From NCBI GenBank assembly GCA_050943135.1, contig JBMNOP010000026.1:1-15981 (forward strand): 15,981 nt of DNA, read 5' to 3'. Below are positions 7,371 to 14,978 of this stretch, piece by piece. Position 1 is the stretch's first letter; the number at the start of each line of letters is the position of its first letter. Position numbers and translations under genes: made by a program. Source of the DNA: RUG695 sp050943135 (lineage in GTDB: Bacteria > Planctomycetota > Planctomycetia > Pirellulales > Thermoguttaceae). The notes under the pieces were generated by a model. That model had not been told where the DNA came from. It worked only from the letters and a program-made list of their open reading frames with translations, and made no database searches.

Positions 7371-8363
7371 TCAAACGGTCAGCCGGGCGCTTTCGGCACT
7401 TTCGTCGGCAAAAAAGCAGATTCGAACCGAACGGTCAATTTCCGGTTCGGTTTGGTGGGGATCCGTCATCGGAGTGCCGAAAGCGGAGTCCCGTTTGACT
7501 TCAATCCGGGCTCCGAACGGTTCGACCATCGTCGCGTTGATCTGAACCTCGTCGCCCGAAATCTGGAACAGTTGCAGGCGCGGCTGTGATCGGAACGGAG
7601 GGCAGAACGAAAGGTGGCAGACCGAAACGGTTTCTTCTTGGCGGAATGCGGCACGAAACCACCCTTCGATGCGTTGGGTGCCATCGTCGTTCAGGCATCG
7701 GTTTTGTGTGACGAGAAGATCTTCGGGCGGCGGGAGTTCTTCGTCTTTTTCCTCTTCTATGTCGTCGGGATAATCGTCGTGAGGTCGGAGTTTAATGGTC
7801 TCGGACGAATCGGGGGAAGGGGAGGGTTCCCGGCCGAAAACCAGACTTGATGTTAGGGAGGACCGTTCGTTCGGTTCAGGGGAGTTGTCGGCCGAGTTGT
7901 TCTCGCCGAACTGCGCGCGAAGAAATCGCCCAAGCCTTTCCCCCCTTGGCGGGGCGAGCTGTCGGGCCGCGATTTCCAGAAACGCCAGAAGAAAAACCGC
8001 GGCGACGTTCCATCCCGACAGACTCCATCCGAGAAGGAGAACGGCCGAAAGGATGTTCGGTATCGAAAGGAGAAACGCGTTTTTTTTCTGCAATCTCTCG
8101 TCGAGCCAGTATGGGTAGTTGTTCCACTCGGCATGTGCTGCCAGGAAGAAGTGCGCGCCGAACGAGACGACACCCAAAAAGAGGGCCAACAAGATCAGAG
8201 GAAAAAATGGGAAGGGAGCAAGCCGAAAATGACCGTGCCGTAACAAGATTGCGGCAAAAGCGAACCAGAGAAATCCGGTGAAAAGAAAGGCGAATCCCGT
8301 CAGCAGAAGACTGACCGGATTAACCGGATGGTCCGAAAAATACGATTTCTCAGCAGAAGTCAT
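7371..8363 (-). CDS. Membrane protein of unknown function, planctomycete-type C-terminal domain
   Basis: A 330-residue protein. Residues 15-125 hold about four hydrophobic helices (around 16-41, 50-75, 92-110 and 112-128). Residues 150-212 form a Pro/Ser-rich, strongly acidic linker (DDIEEEKDEELPPPEDL). The remaining 115 residues form a beta-rich domain with IEGWFRAAFRQEE and CHLSFCPPFRSQP. The 'H-x-x-FCPP' block resembles a domain I associate with planctomycete hypothetical proteins; its role is not known. The ATG lies 6 nt after the metK stop with no Shine-Dalgarno of its own, so translation is probably coupled to metK. Its position between metK and the acyltransferase does not reveal a function. 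Confidence 0.75.
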   Translation of the reverse strand: MTSAEKSYFSDHPVNPVSLLLTGFAFLFTGFLWFAFAAILLRHGHFRLAPFPFFPLILLALFLGVVSFGAHFFLAAHAEWNNYPYWLDERLQKKNAFLLSIPNILSAVLLLGWSLSGWNVAAVFLLAFLEIAARQLAPPRGERLGRFLRAQFGENNSADNSPEPNERSSLTSSLVFGREPSPSPDSSETIKLRPHDDYPDDIEEEKDEELPPPEDLLVTQNRCLNDDGTQRIEGWFRAAFRQEETVSVCHLSFCPPFRSQPRLQLFQISGDEVQINATMVEPFGARIEVKRDSAFGTPMTDPHQTEPEIDRSVRICFFADESAESARLTV

Positions 8364-8369
8364 CGGATT

Positions 8370-9518
8370 TCAAAGGCCCGCTTCACGCCGGAGCGTTTCT
8401 GCCAGGTCGGTCTGTTCCCAGGTGAAATCGGCGTCGTCACGACCGAAATGTCCGCCGCTGCTCGTCTTGACATAGATCGGACGTCGCAGATCAAGCGACT
8501 CGATGATCCCTTTCGGCGTCAGGTCGAAATGCTTGTTTATCAGTTCCACGAGTTTTTCTTCCGGGATTTTGGCCGTGCCGAACGTGTTGAGCATGACGCT
8601 GACCGGCTTATCGACTCCGATGGCGTAGGCTAACTGAACCTCACACTCGTCGGCCAGGCCGGCCGCGACAAGGTTCTTGGCAATGTAACGGGCCATATAC
8701 GAGGCGCTCCGGTCAACCTTGGTCGGGTCTTTGCCGGAAAAGGCGCCGCCTCCGTGGTGTGCCCATCCGCCGTAGGTGTCGACGATGATTTTTCGCCCGG
8801 TCAGACCGCAGTCACCGTGCGGACCGCCAACAACGAATTTACCCGTCGGGTTGACCAGACGCTTGATTTCCCCGTTCACGAGTTCTTTCGGAAGAAGCGG
8901 CTCGACAAGTTGCGAGACGACCTTTGCAATTTCGGTTTGGTCGACATCTTCGCTATGTTGGGTCGAGACCACAATCGTGTCGATCCGAACCGGGGTGTTC
9001 CCGTCATATTCGACGGTGACCTGACTTTTGCTGTCGGGACGGAGCCAGGCGACTTCACCGTTGAATCGTGCCTCGGTCAGCCTGTTGGTGATTCTGTGTG
9101 CCAGCGCGATCGGAAGGGGCATCAGTTCGGGTGTTTGATTGCAAGCGTAACCGAACATCAGGCCCTGGTCCCCGGCACCGATCGACGCTTCTCGATTGAC
9201 TCCGCGGGCAATATCGGGGCTCTGTTCGTCAAGCTTGATCCGGACTTCACAGGTGTCGGCATTGATTCCCCATTCTTCGCTGGAATAGCCGACTTCACGA
9301 ATCGCCCGGCGGACGACCCCTTCGTAATCAACTTGGGCTTTGGTCGAGATTTCACCGGCGATTACCACCAAATCGGTGGTAACGAGTGTCTCGCAGGCCA
9401 CATGACTTTCGGGATCTTGCGCAAGACAAGCGTCTAAAACCGCATCGGAAATCCGGTCGGCCACTTTGTCGGGGTGTCCCATGCTGACGGCTTCACTCGT
9501 AAACAATCGCTTTGACAA
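8370..9518 (-). CDS. metK: S-adenosylmethionine synthetase (methionine adenosyltransferase)
   Basis: A 382-residue, full-length cytoplasmic enzyme that makes S-adenosylmethionine from methionine and ATP. Key motifs are all present: GHPDK (14-18, ATP site), GAGDQGLMFGYA (114-125, family signature 1), FVVGGPHGDCGLTGRK (228-243) and GGGAFSGKD (256-264, phosphate-binding loop, signature 2). The start is TTG at 9518-9516. It is strongly supported because GAGGAG (9532-9527 on the minus strand) sits 8 nt upstream and the protein begins with the usual 'M-x-x-R-L-F-T-S-E-A-V'. It is first in a three-gene minus-strand operon (metK, membrane protein, DUF374 protein) behind a promoter at 9688-9716 and a long structured leader. 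A rare TTG start may lower its translation. Confidence 0.97.
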   Translation of the reverse strand: MSKRLFTSEAVSMGHPDKVADRISDAVLDACLAQDPESHVACETLVTTDLVVIAGEISTKAQVDYEGVVRRAIREVGYSSEEWGINADTCEVRIKLDEQSPDIARGVNREASIGAGDQGLMFGYACNQTPELMPLPIALAHRITNRLTEARFNGEVAWLRPDSKSQVTVEYDGNTPVRIDTIVVSTQHSEDVDQTEIAKVVSQLVEPLLPKELVNGEIKRLVNPTGKFVVGGPHGDCGLTGRKIIVDTYGGWAHHGGGAFSGKDPTKVDRSASYMARYIAKNLVAAGLADECEVQLAYAIGVDKPVSVMLNTFGTAKIPEEKLVELINKHFDLTPKGIIESLDLRRPIYVKTSSGGHFGRDDADFTWEQTDLAETLRREAGL

Positions 9519-9681
9519 TTTCGGTTCTCCTCAAAATGAACTAAACTTTTAGACGCGGTTGGTCCGGAAACCGGCAGAACTTTTCTGCGGCAAGATCCTT
9601 CCGGAAAAAGGGATGCCCGCGCCGATTGTGCCCGCCCGGGAACGATGGCTCCCGGGCGTATTTTTTCTTTGCTGAAACGAC
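9519..9681 (-). promoter_or_regulatory. Structured 5' leader of metK (about 160 nt)
   Basis: From the predicted start near 9681 to the TTG codon the leader contains two strong hairpins. The first has 9-bp arms at 9658-9650 and 9641-9633 (CGCCCGGGA on one arm) with an 8-nt loop. The second has a 7-bp outer stem (9563-9569 with 9599-9605, tccggaa/ttccgga) enclosing a 6-bp inner stem (9574-9579 with 9583-9588, gcagaa/ttctgc). A U-run follows the first part of the second hairpin region (9604-9609 side: CUUUUUCC) but no clear terminator fold precedes metK. I see no SAM-I, SAM-II or SAM-IV core sequence. A leader of this length before metK suggests cis-regulation; this is inference. Confidence 0.4.
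9633..9670 (+). terminator. Strong intrinsic terminator on the + strand
   Basis: CGCCCGGGA (9633-9641) and TCCCGGGCG (9650-9658) form a perfect 9-bp GC-rich stem with an 8-nt loop, followed directly by TATTTTTTCTTT (9659-9670). This is a textbook Rho-independent terminator reading rightwards. No + strand gene lies before it: the DNA to the left is metK on the other strand. It may end a small RNA starting around the metK start, stop antisense transcription, or insulate the PAS-GAF gene. The same hairpin is also the first element of the metK leader on the minus strand. Confidence 0.75.
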
Positions 9682-9687
9682 ACTGAA

Positions 9688-9716
9688 ATTTTACATGGTT
9701 TCTGTCGGAATAACAA
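9688..9716 (-). promoter_or_regulatory. Promoter of the metK operon
   Basis: Read on the minus strand: TTGTTA (9716-9711, 4 of 6 matches), a 17-nt spacer, and TAAAAT (9693-9688, 5 of 6 matches). The predicted start is near 9681. It is divergent from the promoter of the PAS-GAF gene about 70 bp away. Confidence 0.5.
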
Positions 9717-9787
9717 GGGACGGTTCCGATTGTAACGATTAAAGCGAGTAAAAAAGGACTAACGATTACGAAAAAGGGAAATTCTTA

Positions 9788-9816
9788 TTGCACAAATCGG
9801 ACGGAATGTTTATAAT
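9788..9816 (+). promoter_or_regulatory. Near-consensus sigma-70 promoter of the PAS-GAF-receiver gene
   Basis: TTGCAC (9788-9793), a 17-nt spacer, and perfect TATAAT (9811-9816). The start would be near 9823, leaving a 5' leader of about 140 nt. The leader has an imperfect hairpin (gccgg...ccggc, about 9823-9854) but no recognisable riboswitch and no clear Shine-Dalgarno before the ATG. This is among the best promoter matches in the window and suggests constitutive expression. Confidence 0.7.
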
Positions 9817-9963
9817 TGTGACGCCGGGGAAAGATGGAGGGTTTTTTCCGGCATTAGCGAGCCAGGGGGGGCGGTTCCAGCGGCGGACGAAGTGTTTCAT
9901 CGTTTTTCTTCTGGTTGCTCCTAGTGAACAGTCGGATTCTTCACAAGTTCGGGCGTTGTCGGC

Positions 9964-11838
9964 ATGTTATTCGAAAAACAGTTTGTTATGGCAATTCCGG
10001 GGAATCAGCAGACGTCTTCTCGTCCGAGCCCGCACCGAGACGGGGATTCCGATTCTCCGAAATCGCAGCGCCGAACCAACTCCCCGAAATCGCAACGTCA
10101 AATCGACCTGCTTACGGTCGGTATCGCTTTCGTTGGTCCCGATCGGCGCGTGATCTGTGTCAATAAAGCTTTTACGCAACTTCTCGGCCGAAAGGTCTCG
10201 TCCGGCGCTCTCTTCTATGACGCACTTGGGGAATCAGAGATCGAAGGCCCCGACTACTGTCCTTTCGCCTCGGTATGTCGTACCGGCACCTCGACGGTTA
10301 CCTCGGTGCGGATCAGAGAGCGTACATTCGAGCTGACTTTTTCTCCCAACAGGGTATCCGACGACGAACAGATTGGTTTCGTCATCGAAATGCGCGACAT
10401 TACTTCGTCGATTGAAGTCAACGAGACGCTCCGCCGTCTTTTGGAAATCGGCGCTGAACTGACCGACTTGCCTTCGCATCGGCTCGCCGTCAATAATCCC
10501 GAAGATCGGATCAGTCTTCTGCGCATGAAGATCGAAAACGGTTTGCGTAACGTTCTCCGTTACGAAATTTGCGAGATTCGTCTGCTTGAAGAATCGTCGG
10601 GTCGGCTTCTTCCGTTTCTGGCGTTCGGTCTTTCCCCCGAAGCGGCAAAGCGCGAACTGGTTGCCTCATCGAACGACAACGGGATTACCGGCTATGTCGC
10701 ACATAACCGCGCTCACTACTATTGTGAAGAGACGCTCGACCACCCCTTCTACTTGCCCGGGAATCCCGAGACACGCTGTTCCCTGACTGTTCCGATCTTT
10801 TGGCGCGAGAAAGTGATCGGTACCTGTAATGTCGAGAGCACAAAACCGGGAACGTTCAGCGAGTTCGATTTTTATCTGCTCCAAATTTTCATGCGCGATG
10901 TTGCCGCAGCACTTCATACACTCAATCTCCTCTCTTATGAAAAGATTTTTGCCATCAATTCGAGCATGAATGCCGTGGTGACCTCCATTGCCTCACCGAT
11001 CGACACGATTCTCCAGAACACGGCGATTTTGATGGATTCCAACCTCGATTTGGATCCTACCGCGATCCCGACACTTCGGGCGATCATCGAAAAGGCGCGC
11101 GTGATCAAAGACCAAATCACCCTGGTTCGTCGTCGAATGACCGCAACCGGCGAGAACAGTGCCGCGGCCGATACTCATCCGATCCTCAACCGCCGCCGTA
11201 TTCTGGTCATTGACCGCGATCCGGAAATTCTTCAGAGCGCCCACACCATTTTTGAGGGGTGCGGTTCAATCGTCGAGACGGCTCCGGACGCGCTTGTTGC
11301 CCTGAAGATGCTCCGCTACTCCCACTACGACGCGGTCATCTGTGAAATCATGCCCGAAGGGGGGATGAGCGGTTATCAGTTCATGCTCCGCATGCGCGAT
11401 TTCTATCCGGATCTTCAAACCCCGCCTCTCGTACTGAGTACCGGTTACGGTTACGATCCCAACCATGTCCTTGTGAAAGCGAACCAGAACGGATTGCTCG
11501 GCTCGATCTTTAAACCTTTCGTGCTTCCCCGGACACTCGATGTGCTCGAAGGGGTCATAAACGTTTGTGGTGACCGTGATGTCAACGGAGATCTGATTCC
11601 TCCCTCGCCACTCGGTTTTGAAAAAGATGGTCCGGCACCGACATTAGGTGTTTCTCTCGGCAGGAATACGATCCGGCCCGGCGGATTGACACGGCCCAGC
11701 AGTTTCTTCGATGAACACGAAGGCGGCAGGATCAATGATTGGCTCAAGCAGATTATGGCGTCGGGTTCCGATTCTGACCGATCCGGCGCCTCCGACGAGT
11801 CTTTGTCCGGCGAAGGTTCCGGGTTTGACGCGACCTGA
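9964..11838 (+). CDS. PAS-GAF-receiver sensory protein with degenerate phosphotransfer sites
   Basis: A 624-residue soluble protein. After a low-complexity N-terminus (10-47) come a PAS domain (about 48-150, ending with FVIEMRDIT) and a GAF domain (about 180-320, GITGYVAHNRAHYY and SLTVPIFWREKVIGTCNVES). A two-helix segment (about 325-392) looks like a histidine-kinase dimerisation domain, then a receiver-like domain spans about 411-532. The kinase-like segment reads TSIASPI where active kinases have H-E-x-x-N/S-P-L, so the histidine is absent (T340), and no ATPase domain follows. The receiver keeps the acidic pair (D417, D419), S492/T493 and K517, but the phosphorylated Asp is Glu (E461, ICEIMPE). 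It probably senses a ligand or redox state and signals by protein contact. The disordered C-terminus (600-624) is acidic and Ser-rich. ATG 9964 is chosen for want of a better; ATG 9988 is also possible. Confidence 0.8.
   Translation: MLFEKQFVMAIPGNQQTSSRPSPHRDGDSDSPKSQRRTNSPKSQRQIDLLTVGIAFVGPDRRVICVNKAFTQLLGRKVSSGALFYDALGESEIEGPDYCPFASVCRTGTSTVTSVRIRERTFELTFSPNRVSDDEQIGFVIEMRDITSSIEVNETLRRLLEIGAELTDLPSHRLAVNNPEDRISLLRMKIENGLRNVLRYEICEIRLLEESSGRLLPFLAFGLSPEAAKRELVASSNDNGITGYVAHNRAHYYCEETLDHPFYLPGNPETRCSLTVPIFWREKVIGTCNVESTKPGTFSEFDFYLLQIFMRDVAAALHTLNLLSYEKIFAINSSMNAVVTSIASPIDTILQNTAILMDSNLDLDPTAIPTLRAIIEKARVIKDQITLVRRRMTATGENSAAADTHPILNRRRILVIDRDPEILQSAHTIFEGCGSIVETAPDALVALKMLRYSHYDAVICEIMPEGGMSGYQFMLRMRDFYPDLQTPPLVLSTGYGYDPNHVLVKANQNGLLGSIFKPFVLPRTLDVLEGVINVCGDRDVNGDLIPPSPLGFEKDGPAPTLGVSLGRNTIRPGGLTRPSSFFDEHEGGRINDWLKQIMASGSDSDRSGASDESLSGEGSGFDAT
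10057..10094 (+). repeat. Short direct repeat in the N-terminus of the PAS-GAF gene
   Basis: The 11-mer ccgaaatcgca occurs at 10057-10067 and again at 10084-10094, exactly 27 nt (9 codons) apart. It encodes SPKSQRRTN followed by SPKSQRQ. It is an in-frame micro-duplication in a part of the protein that looks disordered. Confidence 0.6.
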
Positions 11839-12285
11839 TCCATGCCGTCCGCACCTCTTTGTTCCTCTTTTCTTGGCGACATACCCGCCCTTTCTTTTTT
11901 GTCCGAGATGAACCAACCTCCGGTAGGTAAAATTCCGAATACGCATCGGCAGCGATGAACCGTTCCATCGAAATAAGTAACGGTACCGGACAAAAGAGGT
12001 CAGCCGAAGATCTCCATAGATAGGAGTCTCCGTCCGGAAAAAAGGTTTTATCTCTGCAACCGCTCCGTCGATAAAGTCCTCGAATGCGAGACGTTCTTCA
12101 GGATTCAATGAAACAGATACGGAAGAATAGTCAAGCGGCATGACGAGTGATATTAGCCACCGTGGCAATAATGAACGATGGAAACATTGAACCGTCTCGG
12201 GGAATAACGTGGTGTACGACGCGGAGTCGGCTAACCTTCCTGACCGGTTAAAGGATTGCGGCGGGCGTCGGATCCGTAGAGGGGT
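11839..12285. other. Intergenic region between the PAS-GAF and EamA genes
   Basis: It contains a weak terminator-like element for the PAS-GAF gene (a 4-bp stem ggcg/cgcc at 11875-11889 followed by CTTTCTTTTTTG) and the possible minus-strand gene remnant. From about 12170 to 12285 I see no feature. Other open frames here are short and featureless. Confidence 0.4.
11850..12141 (-). pseudogene. Possible frameshifted remnant of an unknown gene
   Basis: On the minus strand, frame from ATG 12141 reads MPLDYSSVSVSLNPEER and continues to GDLRLTSF near 12000 with protein-like composition. One base further on, the neighbouring frame continues LSGTVTYFDGTVHRC and then ILPTGGWFISDKKERAG down to about 11880. 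Each half reads like real protein in only one frame, as expected of a gene with a single base insertion near 12000. The left limit is unclear because both frames run on by chance opposite the PAS-GAF gene. I do not recognise the family. There is no Shine-Dalgarno before 12141. It could instead be non-coding. Confidence 0.3.
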
Positions 12286-12314
12286 TTGGCACGATGGCCG
12301 TTCTATGGTATAAC
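12286..12314 (+). promoter_or_regulatory. Promoter of the EamA transporter gene
   Basis: TTGGCA (12286-12291, 5 of 6), a 17-nt spacer, and TATAAC (12309-12314, 5 of 6). The start would be near 12321, about 60 nt before the GTG start codon. Confidence 0.65.
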
Positions 12315-12382
12315 GGCGGAACTTAGGGGGCTTTGGCGGGGAACTCTACCATCGAACGGCCTGGAAAGATTAACGAAAAGCG

Positions 12383-13372
12383 GTGAACCAAAACGATCAA
12401 TCTCGAGACGGGAAGATTACCACAGCCGACACGGTTCGGGAACAGTTGCGTCGGCGTGGTTTTTACTATTGTCTGGCGGCTGCCTGTTGTTTTACCCTTA
12501 CATTCTTCCTTGTCAGGTGTTTGGCGGGCCAGGCGAACCCCGACTGGATCCTTTGCGTGAAAGAGTCGGTAACCGTCGTGGTGACTTTACCGATCATTCT
12601 GGTTCAGGTGATCCGTCGGAAGTATTCGTGGCCGCCGCTGCGGACGATCGGATGGCTTCTGGCCGCAGGGTTTTTCTGTGAGTTTCTCGGGGCGCGACTT
12701 CGGATCTGGTCGTATGCGGTCCTGGGGCTTGTCGTGGCCAATCCTCTGATTCAGATTTCGACCATTCTCGAAACGCTCCTCTTGGGGGCCATCTTTCTGA
12801 ACGAGAAGATTTCTCCCCAAAAGTGGGTTGCTTTCTTTATTTTGACTGCGGCGATCATTATCATCTCAGCCAGTAATACGGGGATGACCCCGTTGCTCCA
12901 CGACTCGTTTCTCACCTCGCATGTCGGATGGGGCGTGACGCTCGCTTTGCTGACAGGACTGGGACACGCCCTCTTTTACGTGATCATGCGCAAAATTTCG
13001 AAAAAGGAAGATAAAGATGCGCCCACCAAGGTTCCGCTCTCTTTGGCGATGTTTACGATTTGCCTGATCGGTGTGCTGACCGGAGGCGGGTTCGTGTGGG
13101 CCGAGGGGGGACTCGACGCCTTTATGGCCCCGCCGCCGATATGCTGGGGGCTCTGTCTTGCCGCAGGTGTCGCCGGGATGTTTGGTTTTCTTTTACTGAA
13201 CCTGGGGTTGCGTTATGCAAGTGCCTCAAAAGTGACAATGATTTCCGTTGCCCAGCTCGTCTTGCTTACCCTGCTCGGAGCCTTTGTGCTCCATGAGCCG
13301 ACGAACGTATTCGTTTGGATTGGTCTGGTACTGGTTTGTATCGGAATTGTCCTGACACGAGATCTCGACTGA
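12383..13372 (+). CDS. EamA/DMT-superfamily membrane transporter
   Basis: A 329-residue inner-membrane protein with ten hydrophobic segments arranged as two EamA repeats (about 30-165 and 180-325), the drug/metabolite transporter layout. The end of the first repeat reads VVANPLIQISTILETLLLGAIFLNEK, and the end of the second reads VAQLVLLTLLGAFVLHEP; both are the conserved 'P/S-x-x...E' helix of EamA repeats. Substrates of this family range from amino acids to nucleotide sugars and cannot be predicted here. The 24-residue N-terminal tail is hydrophilic. The only plausible start is GTG 12383, with a poor ribosome site (AACGAAAAGCG); there is no in-frame ATG before the first helix. It has its own promoter and appears to be monocistronic. 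Confidence 0.8.
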   Translation: MNQNDQSRDGKITTADTVREQLRRRGFYYCLAAACCFTLTFFLVRCLAGQANPDWILCVKESVTVVVTLPIILVQVIRRKYSWPPLRTIGWLLAAGFFCEFLGARLRIWSYAVLGLVVANPLIQISTILETLLLGAIFLNEKISPQKWVAFFILTAAIIIISASNTGMTPLLHDSFLTSHVGWGVTLALLTGLGHALFYVIMRKISKKEDKDAPTKVPLSLAMFTICLIGVLTGGGFVWAEGGLDAFMAPPPICWGLCLAAGVAGMFGFLLLNLGLRYASASKVTMISVAQLVLLTLLGAFVLHEPTNVFVWIGLVLVCIGIVLTRDLD

Positions 13373-13377
13373 AAGGA

Positions 13378-13607
13378 ATGATCGCCGACCCGCAAGAAAC
13401 AGAATTTACCCCCGGGCCGCTCGACTTCTCGGCTTTTGGATCGTTATCGTTATAGCGGTTACCATCGCCGTTGGGCACGCCGCGATGGAGCCGGACCACG
13501 ATCTGCCGTTCATCGTTCTTTCCCGGTTGTCCGTTCCTCTTTTGCCCGGCTTTTACCTGGCTTTTTCGGAACCTGATTGTCTCGGCTTTTTTGCGTTTAC
13601 GGAGTAG
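13378..13607 (+). pseudogene. Small one-helix membrane protein, apparently frameshifted
   Basis: ATG 13378 sits 5 nt after the EamA stop and reads MIADPQETEFTP before meeting a run of five C (13410-13414 region). In the next frame, without any start codon of its own, a clear membrane protein follows: RAARLLGFWIVIVIAVT, then GHAAMEPDHDLPFIVLSRL and a second hydrophobic stretch, ending FAFTE at TAG 13605-13607. Joining both by one missing C (or a -1 slip at the C run) gives a protein of about 76 residues. It could be a recent pseudogene, a programmed slip, or a sequencing error. An internal ATG (13485) would leave only 40 residues. I do not recognise the family. Confidence 0.4.
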
Positions 13608-13855
13608 GTTCGGTCGGAGCCGACGGAATGTTGACTTCTTTGATTATCAATATACGACGTTTTAAAAAGCGGTTGCCCGGCCGGGTTTGCCGCCGAGGTT
13701 GATGCAAACTTAACCGCGTTTCTTATGGTGACAGGGCCGTACGGGGCATTCCCTTGGGGTTTCCCTCCGAAATAAAAATCGCGAGAAGCGCGCACCAAAG
13801 GGCAGAAATGGAAAACCGTTTTTTCATACGAACATTGCCTCAAACTTCTTCAGCG
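13608..13855. other. Intergenic region between convergent genes
   Basis: Apart from the minus-strand terminator-like hairpin at about 13664-13692 I see nothing here. A 96-codon minus-strand frame crossing it (13553-13843) has no recognisable domain and overlaps the small membrane ORF. Confidence 0.4.
13664..13692 (-). terminator. Probable terminator of the 354-residue anchored-protein gene
   Basis: Read on the minus strand, gcgg...ccgc flanks an inner palindrome cccggccggg, followed by CTTTTTAAAA. The stem has an internal mismatch loop, so the fold is weaker than the one at 9633. It is placed about 165 nt after the stop of the 354-residue gene, in the right direction. Confidence 0.4.
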
Positions 13856-14920
13856 CTAAACCGAATCTTTACGCCCCTTCAGCTTCCGCCACATAACCGC
13901 GAGGATGATCACCGCGCCGACCGCGATAAAAAGATACTTCAGCCAGGGACGCGGGGCGAAATCGGGTTCGGGAAGCCCGTAATAGGAAAAGGTAAACCTT
14001 CTCGCGGAATATTTGAACCGGCCGATCGGCTTGATGTCGTAATCGGCGGTCTGTTTACGGGTCATTTGACCGGTCGCGATGTTATACCGCTCGTTAAGAG
14101 ATTTCGCAACAACGGGCATTTGGTACTGACAGTCGTATTCAAACCGATACAGAACTCTGAACTCATATTCGACGGGCGCGTCATCATCGGGTTCTTCCGG
14201 GAATTTCACCAGAAAGAGCTCCATCGAATCGACCATCCATTCATGATCCGGAAGAAGCGTGATTGTCCCCTCATGCGCGCTGGAAAAGCCCGAAAGGAAT
14301 CCGGGATCATACTCGAAAGAGAGAACGATTTTTCGGGTTTCATTCTCTGTGATTTCCTCCGATTCGGTAATCTCAAAGTTCGAATCGGCGAAAAGAACAG
14401 GAAGGGGCATCATCATCGCGTCCATCTGCGGCGCAAACCGTTTAAGGATATTCATGTCTCTCCTATCGACCTGGATATCGTCTGCCTTGTACCAACTGTC
14501 CAGGTAACGCCAGTCGTAAATCTTTTTGTGATTTTTGACAGGGAGAGCTGCGGTATCTTCCCAAGGTTCGCCTTCTTTCTTCCGGTCAATCCAAAACATA
14601 TAGCTTTTATTGACCCCGTAGACGTTTACGCTTTCGTCATCAACACTGCCGCCGATGTTCACGTAGAAGGGATACTTGCAAATCGCTTCCGAAAAATAAG
14701 TTTCATCTTCGGAAGCCGAACCGTTTTCGTCATATTCAATCGAATGTTCGGTGCACTTCACCTCACAGCGCGAGATGAATTTGGCGTAGCGTGTCCACGA
14801 TTCGAGCGCGGCCTTTTTGATTTCCTCGGGCTGCGGGGAATCGGCGTAAAGAGGAAGGCGGAAAACCACACAGAAAACAACCGCGGTCAAAAATGAGAGA
14901 ATCCGTATTTTTCGGTTCAT
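13856..14920 (-). CDS. Secreted protein with C-terminal membrane anchor, YYGLPEPDF paralogue 1
   Basis: A 354-residue protein of unknown function. The signal peptide is 1-26 (...FRLPLYA|DS). The mature part is acidic, without cysteine pairs or catalytic motifs that I recognise, and ends with RRFTFSYYGLPEPDF (307-321), a single helix WLKYLFIAVGAVIILAVMW (326-344) and a basic tail RKLKGRKDSV. So most of it should lie outside the cytoplasm, held by one C-terminal anchor. It is a diverged paralogue of the gene directly upstream; shared blocks are PLPVLF/PLPILF, the DYDIK/DYDLK stretch and the SYYGLPEPDF-helix module. The DNA spacing between the two genes is 58 nt, so they are probably co-transcribed. 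ATG 14920 has only a weak GGGA as ribosome site. Confidence 0.75.
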   Translation of the reverse strand: MNRKIRILSFLTAVVFCVVFRLPLYADSPQPEEIKKAALESWTRYAKFISRCEVKCTEHSIEYDENGSASEDETYFSEAICKYPFYVNIGGSVDDESVNVYGVNKSYMFWIDRKKEGEPWEDTAALPVKNHKKIYDWRYLDSWYKADDIQVDRRDMNILKRFAPQMDAMMMPLPVLFADSNFEITESEEITENETRKIVLSFEYDPGFLSGFSSAHEGTITLLPDHEWMVDSMELFLVKFPEEPDDDAPVEYEFRVLYRFEYDCQYQMPVVAKSLNERYNIATGQMTRKQTADYDIKPIGRFKYSARRFTFSYYGLPEPDFAPRPWLKYLFIAVGAVIILAVMWRKLKGRKDSV

Positions 14921-14978
14921 GGCATATCCCGTTGGTTTTATTCAAACTTGAGAATGAATTCCTCTGCCAAGCGTGAGG

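Noticed and set aside
8754..9437. A 227-codon + strand frame opposite metK
   Set aside because: metK is certain on the minus strand and this frame lacks any recognisable protein feature.
9519..9681. A known SAM-I type riboswitch before metK
   Set aside because: The conserved core (such as the GAGGGA...GCAACC pattern) is not present in the leader.
13754..14896. A 380-codon + strand frame opposite the 354-residue anchored protein
   Set aside because: Its composition is that of an antisense shadow (rich in R, F, H, I); the minus frame has a signal peptide, an anchor and a paralogue next door.
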